In this document: in pieces, positions 48,889 to 60,460 of the stretch
Numbering within the stretch: position 1 is the stretch's first letter
How the letters are laid out: the number at the start of each line of letters is the position of its first letter
Assembly: GCF_028858725.1 (NCBI RefSeq)
Contig: NC_084790.1
Location: 28,685,031-28,749,030, forward strand
Source of the DNA: Colius striatus
Lineage: Eukaryota > Chordata > Aves > Coliiformes > Coliidae
Direction of reading: 5' to 3'
Length of the DNA: 64,000 nucleotides
Translations under genes and position numbers: made by a program
The notes under the pieces: generated by a model
What the model was told of the DNA's origin: nothing
What the model saw: only the letters and a program-made list of their open reading frames with translations
The model's database searches: none

Positions 48889-48950
48889 TGTGAGTGGTTA
48901 GACCGTAGAGCATGTGCCTGGAGAATCTCTGTTCTAGTTGTTTTTTCTGT
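48889..48950 (+). mobile_element. possible ancient tRNA-derived SINE remnant
   Basis: 'gagtggttagaccgtagagc' resembles an RNA polymerase III A box region (TGGTTAGA…). About 25 nt on, 'ctctgttctagttg' resembles a B box (GTTCTAGTCC). Such spacing is seen in MIR-like SINEs. It is very diverged and lacks a clear LINE-type tail, so it may be chance. Confidence 0.3.
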
Positions 48951-51900
48951 TATTTCAGTAAGGGCATTGGATCATTCTTTTCCACAGCAAGTGATTTAAA
49001 GACAAGATTGACATGTCAATCATCTATTCAAGGCTTTGAATGATATATTGACGACTTTTCAGCTATCATTTGTGTTGATATTATACATGACCTTCTTATT
49101 CACCACTTTGACTTCCCTGCTAAATAAATCTCAATTTAGAATTGCCTTCAATCAAATTAAAGTCTTTGGAGTTGATTCAAAGAAAAAAAATGAAAGCTAA
49201 GTTTTGTCCCTAAGAGGCAATCCCTACCATCTGTTAGATAGGTGGAACCATTTGAACACACTACCATTACACCGCCTGCAGATATGCAGAGGTAGTAAAG
49301 ATACTTATGTTAACTTTATGGTGATGGTATTACCTACATTTTGAACTTTCAATTGTGTGCTTCCATTCTTGCTAGCATTGGCAGAAGCACTGGATTGAGG
49401 CATATTCATTCCACTGTCTACTAAGGGAAATCAAGAAAAGCATCTAATAAAGGAAGAGCTGTGAAAGTGGGCTAAGCAGTGAGACAGCTCAAAGAATTAC
49501 ATCCCAGAAAAACTCTTTCATTTGTTACCTATATAATAGTCTCATTCAGAACACCTAGAATGACAGAAGTCGGTATTGAATAACATGTAGTTAGTACTGA
49601 AGTTTTCCTCTGCTTCTGAATGTAATTCCTGAGGGTGAGTTGACTGAACTACTACTGATGGTAACTAATTTAATCTCTGCATTTTGCCATGCCTCAAATG
49701 CCTGTTATGTTGATCTTATTGTGTTAAAAAGAAGCCCTCAACCACATTGTAAAGGTTAAAGATAATTCAGTTACAACACCCTGAGTTGACACTCAGGAAG
49801 AAGTTTCTCTATATGCTGCTCTTTATTTTCACATGACACAAAAAACCATTTCAAAACAAAACAGCTGACATATCTACTAATCTACTACACTACTAGCCTG
49901 GCCTGAGCAGAGTGACAACAGGCGATATCTCCTTTATTCGAGGGCTGGCCACATCCCACCTGAAGTTCTCCTGCAACCAGAATTTTGATAAGGTGTAGAT
50001 AACTTTGTCTAAGGCCTGCAGGAAGCCAAAGAGGATGGCAGTAACATCTAAGAGCCCAGCCCAGTCCAGAAACAAGCCCCTTCTTTAAAGAGGACTGAAG
50101 GAATCATGGTCTCAGCTATCTCATAGAATGGTCTAACAAAAAAATTACCCTTTTCAAGAGCAGTCTCCATCCCTTCTCAGTTTGGACCAGTAGAACTGGG
50201 CTTCCAGACTCAGGTCTGCAAAGTGAACATGACCTTCTTTTGCCTAGGAAAAGAAAGTAGCCCTTGGAACAGCAAGAAAAGAGAGAGATTCATTCCTTCC
50301 TGTCTTCACACTAAGTGAAATGTCCTAATTGTAAGGACAGATCAAACTTTCAATTAGCTTAATTTTTTTTGTGGCTCTTGCATTTTTGAATTCAGAAGAG
50401 TTGAAGCAGGAAATGCTCTCACTGGAGATGACTGTGGCCTGAAAGTTTGGTCAATCTTCTGGTGATAAAGTGCCAAGCCCATTCACAGACCACACACAGC
50501 AAAAGGAGGCACCATCATCCCCAGCTCAGTTAGCCTGGATCCTGAGCAGATAGGAGGACTTCTTTCTGCTCTCTATATCCTCCATGAGAGGGACACACTG
50601 AAGTGCATGGCAATTACTTTGCACTAGAGTCCTAGTTCCCTGAAAAAAAAAATCAATGTAGAAAGAAGGTCCTACATTAGGTTAGTGAGATACTCACTGT
50701 CACGACGTTGCAGGGCTCCAGTGCACCTGGTGATTCTTGTCCCCAAGTCACCCAGGGTACAATTCCCTTGTAGATCAATATTACATTGAAAGAAGTCTTG
50801 CTGTGTGCACACCTGCCTTCTTCCTCCAGGTCTCTACTTCCATTGGTTCAACAGTGACCTCATTTTGCTCCTATAGGAATTTTAGTTCCCATCTCCTTCA
50901 CCCCAAGGCCCTGGCTTGCTTATTCCATCTCACACAACAGACTTTATCTGTAATCAATGAACTGTTCCAGTCTTTTTGCTATTCCTTTTATCCATCAGTG
51001 CAACCCACAACAATTCAGTATTTTCTCCTGCATGCCACTTAATAAGAAAATTATTTAATGATCATTAAAAAAATTATTTAAGAGATCCACTCAGGAACCT
51101 TTTCATTTATTTAAGAGAACCATCTTTAGCTTGCATAACCATCTGCATGAAGTTCTGAAAGTAGTAAGAGTAGATGAAAAACATCCAAAGACACGGTGTA
51201 AAGGAGCAGGAATCAAGGTGCCCAGAAATCTTTCCACCATTCTAACTTATATAGTTATCATAACATTACCAGTTTAGCGTCTCCAAAAGTCAACCAGCCC
51301 ATGGAGTTCTTGGAAGTGACACTGGTTTCCAGGATATGTTTGTGCTTACATACAGTGGACTGCATATGCCCACAGACTAATCAGAAGTGTAAGAGCACTG
51401 AGAGTAGGAAAAGCCTTGCCAGCTTTAATCTACATGAAGCTAGTAGCAGCAGCAGTGTCACCACTGAAAGCTTCAGCATGGGCTACCTACCCATGTTTTA
51501 TCTGAGCCTCATTCACCCAAAGGTGTGATTGCTGGTTCTTCTGCCTTATTAGTATCCACAAATATAGATTTTCATCACTTATGGTACAGCTGCAGTCACA
51601 TCTGACTACCACATGGACATAGTGCAGACACCAAAGAGCCTTTGAACACCAGATTTGCATTCTGTTGCCACAACATATGAGCTCCATGGCCTGCTTTCTA
51701 GTAACCTGTTATATGCTGCTGCTGATGGCAAGTGAATCCTTACATTATGGTGACAAAGCACGACCTAATGCAAGGAATTAGAAAAACAACTAGATGAAAT
51801 GGTACAATGACAACACTATTTGAAAGCAGGAGTTAACTTGGCTGTTGAAGAATTAGAATTGAATAGGTGAAAGTGCTATTTCTCTGCTTTTCTCCATGAA

Positions 51901-52809
51901 GTACCATAGAATGTCATGCAGGTCTTCCTATCAAGAATAAGACTATATAACTAGTAGTGACTAGTGTACATTTTTCTTTTTTTCAATGCAGCAAGGTGGG
52001 TTTTTTTTTCAAATGAGGAGTACTAAGTCTGTGGGTTTTGTAGTCCTTCTTTGGAGCAGCTAAGGGAACAGAAGGAAGGTCAGAGATCTTTACTAAGGGC
52101 TACACACCTCGCTACGTAAAGTTCAAGTCTATATATGTTCAGGTCAAACCACTTTACAAAGAAATCCAACTTTGTGATACCTTTAAATGTGAGGATGGAA
52201 GTGAAACTTGAGGATTTGGTAGAAAGGGAGCCATATTTGAAAGAGGTGAAAGTAGTATCCTGTTATGAGCATAAGAAGACATACACAACAGACACATACA
52301 CGAGAAGACAGAGCTCTTACCAAAACTGCACAAAATACCAAAACTCACTATCCTAGTATTTTGTTACCTCTTCTTCCTTAGGCAGTGTTTTAATGAGCCA
52401 GCTTTCACTAGTAGAATCTCATACAGGGAAAGCAAAACAGTTGTGTATTAAATATTTCCAATTAAACTAGCTAAATTCAGTGTATAAATGGACACAGATC
52501 ACCAACTGTCAAAATTGAAGAAATGAGAAAGGTATTCAATGAGTGTCAATGCTTTTTAAACCCATTAGGTAGCAATGAGATGAACTAAGTGCTTTCTAAA
52601 CCTGTAACAAGGGCCTCTTCACATTTGAGTTCAGCCTAGAAAACAGCAAATGCTTAGGCTCAGGGAGAAACACTGTTGATTATATGGCAACTTAAATTCT
52701 GCTGTTTGTCAGTCACAATAAAACAGAAAAATCTTCTCAAAACAATTTAAGCACAAATAAACACAATGTAGAGATAAAAAGCACTAAGGTTTATAATGAT
52801 CCTTAGATC
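48951..52809. other. intergenic, nothing recognised
   Basis: AT-rich DNA. A locally GC-rich patch at 50695-50760 has no LTR partner. No genes seen. Confidence 0.45.
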
Positions 52810-54415
52810 ATTGAGAGAGAAAAAGAAGCGACCATGCAGACCCCAATGACAATGAGGGAAGAAAGGAAGTGTGCTCGAGCAGAGACTCCCCTTCATCCTA
52901 GGGAGAGGACTGGTGAAGCAGAGATTTGTTTGAACTTCATTAAAGACCTCACATCAGGGGTAGTGACTATGCCTAGAGGAGGCCATGTCCCTGTGTGAGG
53001 GACCCTGTACCGGCAGAAGCCACAGCTGCTGGGAAGAACCCACACCAGGGAAGTTTGTTAAAGATGGTGTCCTTAACAAACAGAGTGGCAAAACATCCTT
53101 CCCAAATACGGAGGGACTCCATATGTGGGAAGAACGCCAGGAGTCATCCTCATCTGAGAAGAGAGAAGCAGCAGAGTCCATCTGTGAGAGACTGACCACA
53201 TTCCCCATTCCCTGCCCCCCTGAGCCATTGACAGGGGAGGAGCTAGAGATATCAGGAGCAGTGAGCTGAGCCTGGGATCTTCTGGAGGGATGGGAGAGGG
53301 AGATCAGGATCAGGAGGCATGGGGGAGGGAGATCCTAAAGTGCTGGTTCTAATTTTCTCATCATCCTACTCCCTTTTTGCTTTTTGTTCTGTTCTGTTTA
53401 TTGTAGGTAGTAGAATAAACTTTTCCACTTTCCTCTCTAAGTTCATAGAATCATAGAATGGTAGGGGTTGGAAGGGACCTTTAGAGATCATCTAGTCCAA
53501 CCCCCCTGCAGAAGCAGGTTCACCTAGATTAGGTCACATACGAACATGTCCAGGCGGGTCTTGAAGACCTCCAAGGAAGGAGACTCCACAACCCCTCTGG
53601 GCAACCTGTGGCTACTGCTCCATCACCCTCACAGTGAAATAGTTTTTTCCTATATTTAAGTGGAACTTTTTGTGTTCCAGCTTCATCCCATTACCCCTTG
53701 TCCTGTTGCTAGCTACTATAGAAAAAAGGGATGTCTCAACTTCCTGACACCCACTCTTTAGATATTTATAAATGTTAATAAGATCTCCCCTCAATCTCCT
53801 CTTCTCCAGACTAAACAGTCCCAGTTCCTGTAGCCTTTCCTTGTATGAAAGATGTTCCGTTCTCCTGATTATCTTGGTGGCTCTGCACTGGACTCTCTCC
53901 AGAAGTTCTCTGTCCCTCTTGAACTGGGGAGCTCAGAACTGGACACAGAACTCCAGATGAGGCCTCACCAGGGCAGAGTAGAGAGAGAGAAGAACCTCCC
54001 TTGACCTCCTGGCCACACTCTTCCTGATGCATCCCAGGATGCCATTGGCCTTCTTGGCCACGAGGTCACATTGCTGGCTCATATTTAGCTTATTATCAAT
54101 CAGGACTCCCATGTCTCTCTCTGCAGAGCTGCTCTTCAGCAGTTCAGCTCCCAGCCTGTACTGGTGCATGGGGTTGTTCCTTCCCAGATGCAGGACTCCG
54201 CACTTGTTGAACCTCATGAGGTTCCTCTCCGCCCAACTCTCAAGTTGGTTGAGATCCCACTGAATGGGGATCTCGTTGAGTACTGGAGTCTGTTTTGCTT
54301 GGAACTGTAACTGGCAGTGAGCCCTCCCTGCCCTTGTCTCAGTCCACAACATCCTTGCTTATCTTTTTCCTCCTATCTCGCTGGGTCCTCCACCATTCTA
54401 AGGAAGTTTAGAGTG
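52810..54415 (+). mobile_element. ERV-L-like LTR split by a CR1
   Basis: The left part (about 52810-53443) shows U3 text shared with the 13394 LTR, 'gcagagtccatctgt' near 53170 followed by CCCC-rich text, and a polyadenylation signal AATAAA (53412). The right part resumes at about 54286 with 'gagtctgttttgc', the same join seen intact in the 13394 LTR. Between them sits a minus-strand CR1. Outer ends are not exact: no clear TG or CA terminus is seen, and the right side abuts another CR1 at about 54437. Confidence 0.7.
53444..54285 (-). mobile_element. young CR1 LINE, 5'-truncated, inside an LTR
   Basis: The 3' tail TAGAATCATAGAATGG leads on the + strand. Reading the minus strand gives the C-terminal RT region, with '[34 protein letters not shown]'-type blocks and '[19 protein letters not shown]' (53933-54352). 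It is nearly identical to the copy at 63116, so both come from one recent subfamily. It lacks the RT catalytic core and cannot move. Confidence 0.9.
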
Positions 54416-54436
54416 GATGGGGGACCATGATGGGGA

Positions 54437-55021
54437 GTGTATTAGAAGGGCATGGTTAGTAGGTCGAGAGAGATTCTCCTCCCTCTCTACTCTGCCCTCA
54501 TGAGACCACATGTGGAATATTGTGTCCAGTTCTGGGCCCCTCAGTTCAAGAATGACAGGGAGCTGCTGGAGAGAGTTCAGTGTAGGGCCACAAAGATGAT
54601 GAGAGTAGTGGAGCATGTCCCTTATGATGGAGCTGGGGTTCTTTAGCTTGGAGGGGACTGGGAGGTGACCTCATTAGTGTTTACAAATATGTAAAGGATG
54701 GGTATCAGGAGGATGGACCCAGGCTCTTCTCAATGATATCCAGTATATAGGACAAGGGGCAATGGGTATAAATTGGAAAATTCCAAAGAAATAAACATTC
54801 CAAAGAAATAAAAGTACGAATTTCTTCACTATGGGCATGACAGAGCACTGGAACAGGCTGCCCAGATGGCTTGCTGAGTCTCCTTCTCTGGAGACATTCA
54901 AAACCTAACTGGACAAGTTCCTGTGTGACCTACTCTAGGTGGTCCTGCTCTGTCAGGGGGGTTGGATTGTATGATCTTTCGAGGTCCCTTCCAACCCTTC
55001 AGATTCTGTGATTCTGTGATT
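54437..55021 (+). mobile_element. CR1 LINE 3' part, plus strand
   Basis: Begins with codons for '[28 protein letters not shown]' (54452-54646). It runs through a decayed ORF end, '[11 protein letters not shown]'-like text near 54830-54870 in antisense frames, the 3'UTR 'ggtggtcctgctctg' and a tail TTCTGTGATTCTGTGAT. A small duplication, 'ttccaaagaaataaa' twice near 54780-54808, is present. It faces the CR1 at 53444-54285 in the opposite orientation. Confidence 0.88.
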
Positions 55022-56199
55022 TTGCCTGACCACTTAGGAAAAGAAGTGACATCCTTGTCCTTCTTGCATTTTCAAATGCTGTGCTGGAGAAAATTGCTCT
55101 TTTGACTCAGTGTGAGCTTCTCCTTTCCAGAGCACTGTATAAAAGCATGTATCACAGCATCCTTCAGATTAAAATTCCTTGAACTCCCAAACAGAAGCTC
55201 ATTAAAACTGCCCCTAGCTATACACAGGCAGTCAATGTGACTGAAACTACTAAAGGTTTTGTCACTACTGGACGCTACACAGACCTCTCTGACCTGTACC
55301 ATGCAGCCTTTGTTACTGCCTGACAGAATTACATCCTTTTATCAGAAGAACTATACTCTCCAAATCATTGAATAACCTCCTACTTCTAGTTGTCTAAATA
55401 CATGGTTTCCTTGAATTCTAGCCTTGTTTTGCCTCCACAGGAACATGGTAATTTGCACACTGTTTCCTCATAAATTTTCTCCTATATCTTAGCAGAGTAT
55501 CCTAGCCACTGGACGAAATCTTGAGGGTTTTTTGTTCCGTCTTTAAGTGATTTGTCAAGGTCTAATCCTAGAATAAAGGTGTTCTTCCTCATGAAAATTA
55601 ATTGTTTCCCAAAATGTTCTACTAGTCATCTTTGTCTCATCTGAGGCTGCCTCAAGGAGTGTCCTCATATTTAAAAGCAGAATAACTGCCTGTAATAAGT
55701 TTTAGGCTGTGTTTTGATTTTCCTTGTCCATGCTGTTATTGTCCTCACTTATCAGCCCCTGAGGTATGCTTTTATAATAATCATCTGAAAAGGCAAGATA
55801 TGCCTCCATGGTATAGAAGAGGAACAGATTATTTAGAGAATACCACAAGCTTATACTAAAGGTAAGAAAACAACAGGTTATAGAGAAGAAGGTGGCTTTT
55901 AAGGCAATCAGGTTCAGTCTTCTGCCCTTGTCACATCTGAAAAATAGTTTAGCTTCCTCCACTCCCGTGGAAGCCCGAACCAGAACTATGTTGCTTTGTT
56001 AGTTTGCTTACCTAATACTACCAATATTATGTACATAATTTACAACCAGGAAGATAAAATCCATGATGTCAAATCTGTTCTGGAGTAGCTGAGAAATTGG
56101 AAGCATTTGTTATGTCCCTATCATTAGCTGATTAAGACAGAATATGAGTTAAAACAATTACATCAGGTTTGATTCTTTAGTCAAAAAAAGTTTAATATT
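55022..56199. other. intergenic, nothing recognised
   Basis: AT-rich spacer with no supported gene. Confidence 0.5.
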
Positions 56200-56316
56200 T
56201 AGTTTATGTTTAATAAATCTGATCTCTTTCTATGACTGGGTCACTTGCTTGTTGGATAACAGAATGACAGTGGATGTTGTCTACCTTGACTTTAGTAAGA
56301 CATTTGACATTGTTTC
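56200..56316 (+). mobile_element. CR1 fragment cut by the provirus
   Basis: CR1 RT text 'VDVVYLDFSKTFDIVS' (motif A region, open from 56249) stops exactly where the LTR begins at 56317. The continuation of the CR1 is not found beyond the far end of the provirus near 62 kb. Confidence 0.8.
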
Positions 56317-56758
56317 TGTCGTGGTTTGCCCAGCCGGGAACAAAGAGCCACGAGGGTGCTCGCTCACTCCTCCCCTCCCGGTGGAGTGGGAAGGGGAACC
56401 AGAGAAAAAGGGGAAAACCCGCGTAGGTTGAAATAAGAGCGGTTTAATAGAACAAATTGTTGTTCTATTAAGGAAAGGGGAAAGGAACAGTTTTAACAGT
56501 ACACGAGGGGAATATACAAAAGGAATGGCGCGTGCCGCGGCTGCTCACCACCCGGGACCCGACGCGACTCACCCTCCGACCGGCAGCCCCGCCTGTGCTC
56601 CCGAAGCCCCGCCCCCGACTAGCTCCCTGCCTCTAGGTACTGGGCATGATGTCAGTATGGTATGGAATACCTGTTGGCCAGCCCAGGTCAGCTGCCCATG
56701 CTGTGCCCCTTCCTACTTCCTCATCAAAGTTAACTCTATCCTAGCCAAAACCAGGACA
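56317..56758 (-). mobile_element. 3' LTR of the provirus
   Basis: 442 bp with termini TGTC…GACA: minus-strand start TGTCCTGGTTTTGG, end AACCACGACA. On the minus strand a TATA-like TGTATATT lies near 56510 and a polyadenylation signal ATTAAA at 56443-56448. The middle (about 56525-56640) is very CpG-rich with little decay. It directly adjoins a polypurine tract on the inner side and a CR1 fragment on the outer side. Confidence 0.9.
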
Positions 56759-56774
56759 TTCCACCCCTTATTCC
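56759..56774 (-). promoter_or_regulatory. polypurine tract of the provirus
   Basis: The minus strand reads GGAATAAGGGGTGGAA immediately before the LTR's TGTCC. This is the expected place for the plus-strand primer of reverse transcription. It fixes this LTR as the 3' one. Confidence 0.8.
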
Positions 56775-57271
56775 ATACCATCTACATCATGCCTAGTTTC
56801 ACAATATACAACATCTGAGCACCACATTTCCTCTCCCTGAAAAAATATGGGCACACACAGAGAAGTATGTCATTCCCTCAGTTTATAGGCCACCCCCCTA
56901 ACATTCCCGTTAAGTCCATTTAGCCGTTTAGTCCATAACTTCAGGTCTTATTCATCATAAATCTTTCACAGCAGGGCAGATGGGGTGTGTGTGTGTGATA
57001 GGTCACTGCATGCAGTATCAGGATTTTGCAGTTGGTCTTTTAGGTGTGTCTTATCTGTAAGTTGAAAGCACTGATCTTGAGGACATCACTGGGCACCAAT
57101 TCACATTCTGCTATTCTGTATCTTGCTTGTCCATGTCCATCTTTCAGTGATCTGGGTGGTCCTTACTGTGGTGTCAGGCATAGAGCAACTATGGTAATGA
57201 CGACATACAACAGCAAAGTTATTTAACAACTAACATAATACAATTTGATTCATGGAATTCACAGGCTATTC
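56775..57271 (-). other. provirus region between integrase and 3' LTR
   Basis: About 0.5 kb with no open frame resembling env or dUTPase. A GTGTGTGTGTG run lies near 56985. Confidence 0.6.
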
Positions 57272-57925
57272 TCACCCAAAATCAATTTTCCTTGAGGTAC
57301 ACACACACATCACCCACCAAGTGTACCCAGGTCCCTGAGCAAAAACAATCCCACAAATGGGTTTGCCTTTACCCAAGGTGGGACTCACCCAGACTGCTTT
57401 CCCTAACAGATCTTTTACGTGCACTACAGGGACTTTATCCCCTTCTAGAGTATGTAAAAGTTCCAATTGGGCAGGGCCAGCTCTGTTCACAGATCCTCTG
57501 GAGCTGACTAGCCAGGTGGCCTTTTCTAAATTTGTATCCCAATATTTGAATGTCCCACCCCCCATTGCTCTCAGTGTGGTCTTCAATAGTCCATTGTGTC
57601 GTTCAACTTTTCCTGAGGCTGGTGCATGATAGGGGATGTGATAAACCCATTCAATGCCATGCTCTTTGGCCCAGGCATCTATGAGGTTGTTCCTGAAGTG
57701 CGTCCCATTGTCTGACTCAATTCTTTCTGGGGTGCCATGTCGCCAGAGGATTTTCTTTTCAAGGCCCTGGATGGTGCTCCGGGCAGTGGCATGAGACACA
57801 GGATACGTTTCCACCCAGCCAGTGGTCGCCTCCACCATTGTGAGCACATGGCGTTTGCCTTGGTGAGTCTGTGGCAGTGTGATGTAATCAATCTGCCAGG
57901 CCTCTCCGTATTTATATTTCTGCCA
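57272..57925 (-). pseudogene. pol: integrase catalytic core and C-terminal part
   Basis: The 191-codon frame (57272-57847) carries the retroviral integrase core. Motif ESDNGTHF has the second catalytic Asp at residue 46 of this frame (57710-57712), and GKVERHN has the catalytic Glu at residue 82 (57602-57604). The 35 residues between them are the classic D,D35E spacing. The first Asp lies just upstream, beyond the frame's first Met but in the same frame. An in-frame TGA at 57926-57928 separates it from the zinc-binding part. Integrases of this type join viral DNA to host DNA and make the 5-bp duplications seen with ERV-L. Confidence 0.85.
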
Positions 57926-57928
57926 TCA

Positions 57929-58246
57929 TCCTCCATACCATATGGGCTTCCACAGTTTGGCTTGTTTGACTGTAGCACACGTCTCACACTCATGGACAAC
58001 CTGTGCAATGGCATCCAAGGTTAAATCCACCCCTCGATCACGAGCCCATTTACAGGTGGCATCTCTGCCTTGATGACCTGAGGTGTCATGGGCCCACCAA
58101 GCTAAAAATAACTCCCCCTTGTGTTGCCAGTCCAAATCTATCTGAGCTGCTCCAATCTTTGCAGCCTTGTCCACTTGCTGGTTATGCAGATGTTCTTCTG
58201 TGGCCCTGTTCTTAGGTATATGGGCATCTACATGGCACACCTTCAC
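57929..58246 (-). pseudogene. pol: RNase H end and integrase zinc-binding domain
   Basis: The frame opens with the last RNase H segment, including 'CHVDAHIPKN' and 'QQVDKAAK' (last catalytic Asp). It then gives the HHCC zinc-binding module of integrase: HDTSGH followed some 30 residues on by CETC. The wording HVDAHxP is typical of ERV-L elements. A TGA ends it at 57926. Confidence 0.85.
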
Positions 58247-58345
58247 AACTATCTTCTCCAGCCGAGCAGCGATGTCTTGCCATATTGGGGCAGCCCAGAT
58301 GGGTTTGCCCCGTCGTTGCCAGTTGTTCTGCTTCCATTGCTGTAA

Positions 58346-59095
58346 CTACCCCCACACAGCATTTGCCGCCATCCATGAGTCAGTGTAGAGATAAAGCCTC
58401 GGCCAGTTTTCTCGTTCAGCAATGTCTAAAGCCAACTGGATGGCTTTTACCTCTGCAAACTGGCTAGATTCACCCTCTCCTTCTGCAGCTTCTGAAACTT
58501 TGCGTAGGGGGCTCCACACAGCCGCCTTCCACCTCCGATGCTTCCCCACAAGACGACAGGACCCATCGATGAACAGGGCATACTGCTTCTCATCTTCTGG
58601 AAGTTCCTCATATGATGGGGCCTCTTCAGCACGGGTTGCCTCCTTTTCTGGTGATATTTCACTGTCTTCGCACTCTGGCCAGTTCGTGATCAGTTCCAGA
58701 ATTCCAGGGCGGCTAGAACTTCCTACACGAGCTCGTTGTATGATCAATGCGATCCACTTACTCCATGTAGCATCAGTTGCATGATGTGTGGAGGAGGCCC
58801 TCCCTTTGAACATCCAGCCCAGCACTGGCAGTCGGGGTGCTAGGAGAAGTTGTGTTTCTGTGCCGATCACTTCTGATGCAGCTTGAACCCCTTCATATGC
58901 TGCCAGTATCTCCTTCTCAGTTGGAGTGTATCGGGCCTCGGATCCTCTGTATCCCCGACTCCAGAATCCAAGGGGTCGGCCTCGACCCTCCCCAGGTGCT
59001 CTCTGCCAAAGACTCCAAGTAGGGCCATTCTCCCCAGCTGCGGTGTAGAGCACACTTTTAACATCTGGTCCTGTCTGGACTGACCCAAGTGCCAT
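58346..59095 (-). pseudogene. pol: RT connection and RNase H domain
   Basis: A 249-codon open frame. The first half has tether/connection text such as 'SRGYRGSEARYTPTEKEILA'. The RNase H half has the three carboxylates in FIDGS, FAEVKA and YTDSW. RNase H removes the RNA strand during reverse transcription. A TAG at 58346-58348 ends the frame just before the domain would finish; the same frame resumes after it. It joins the upstream RT in a different frame. Confidence 0.85.
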
Positions 59096-60072
59096 TGCAT
59101 GAACAATCCTCGTTTAATTTGTTCAAAACTTTGTTGCTGTTCAGGACCCCATTCAAAATCATTCTTCTTCCATGTTACATGGTAGAGAGGGCACACAATT
59201 ATACTGTAATTTGGAATATGCATCCTCCAAAAACCCACAACACCTTGGAAAGCTTGTGTTTCCTTTTGCTAGTTGGGGGAGACATGGCTGCAATTTTGTT
59301 ATCACATCTATTGGGATATGGCGATGTCCATCCTGCCATTTTACTCCTAAAAACTGGATCTCCTGCACAGGCCCTCTGACCTTACTTCGTTTAATGGCAA
59401 AACCAGCCTTCAGAAGAATTTGAATTATCTTCTTTCCCTTCTCAAGAACTTCCTCTGCTGAGTCACCCCACACAACATCATCAATGTATTGCAGGTGTTC
59501 TGGGGCCTCACCCTTCTCCAATGTGGCCTGGATCAGTCCATGGCTGATGGTGGGGCTGTGTTTCCACCCCTGGGGCAGTCGATTCCAGGTATACTGAACC
59601 AAGTGAAAGCGAACTGGGACCTGCACTCTACTGCCAAAGGAATTGAGAAGAATGCATTGGCAATATCAATGGTGGCATACCATTTGGCTGCCTTGGACTC
59701 CAGTTCATATCGGAGTTCCAGCATGTCCAGCACAGCTGCGCTCAGCGGCAGCGTGACTTCATTCAGGCCACGATAGTCCACTGTCAGTCTCCACTCTCCA
59801 CTAGACTTTCGCACTGGCCATATGGGACTGTTAAAGGGTGAGTGAGTTTTGCTGATCACCCCTTGGCTCTCCAGTTGGTGAATCAACTTACGAATGGGAA
59901 TCACTGAATCTCTGCTGGTGCGATATTGCCACCGGTGCACTGTTGTGGTTGCAATTGGCACCTGTTGTTCTTTGACCATCAGCAACCCCACAACAGAAGG
60001 GCCCTCTGAGAGGCCGGGCATGCTGGACAGTTGTTCAATTTCCTCTGTCTCCACTGCAGCCACACCAAAAGC
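59096..60072 (-). pseudogene. pol: reverse transcriptase, frame-broken
   Basis: The N-terminal piece (59533-60063) contains 'WPVRKSSGEWRLTVDYRGLN' and motif A 'YATIDIANAFF', with the catalytic Asp at residue 133 of that frame. A frame change near 59600 leads to a second piece (59159-59626) with the Y-I-D-D catalytic box at 59477-59488. A further change near 59250 gives the thumb/connection piece 'FEWGPEQQQSFEQIK' (58867-59238). The catalytic residues survive but no continuous enzyme is encoded. Confidence 0.88.
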
Positions 60073-60393
60073 TCAGCAGTACCCTTTTGGGTCCTTAAAA
60101 TACCCTCTCTTAAGGTAGTTTATGCCCAGAATACACGGGGCTTCTGGGCCTGTTACAATGGGGTGTTTGTGACACTCATCCTCAGTTAAACTCACTTCAG
60201 CTTCTAACAAGGTTAGCTGTTGAGATCCCCCTGTCACTCCAGAAATACAAACAGATTCTGTCCCTTTACAGCTTGATGGCATCAGAGTGCATTGTGCTCC
60301 AGTATCCACTAAAGCCTTGTACTCTTGTGGGTTTGATGTGCCAGGCCATCGGATCCACACTGTCCAATAAACTCGGTTGTCCCTCTCCTCCAC
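60073..60393 (-). pseudogene. pro: retroviral aspartic protease
   Basis: A 106-codon frame with the active-site box ALVDTGAQCT (catalytic Asp at residue 30, 60304-60306) and the distal ILGINYL, equivalent to the I-(I/L)-G-x-(D/N) box of retropepsins. It processes Gag and Pol in intact elements. A TGA at 60073-60075 separates it from RT in the same frame, which may be decay or the natural end of pro. It lies in a different frame from gag. Confidence 0.82.
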
Positions 60394-60460
60394 CTGGCTG
60401 GAGGCAGGGCCTCCCTAGTACTGGCCATGGCCATTATTGGATACTTTTTGTAGAAAAGAG

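Noticed and set aside
48565..48999. 144-codon plus-strand ORF
   Set aside because: No recognisable domain; it reads through the possible SINE remnant and AT-rich spacer.
50695..50760. 'tgtcacgacgttgcagg' considered as an LTR start
   Set aside because: No inverted terminus, polyadenylation signal or duplication was found.
57292..58784. Several plus-strand ORFs of 60-120 codons
   Set aside because: Antisense shadows of the integrase and RNase H frames.
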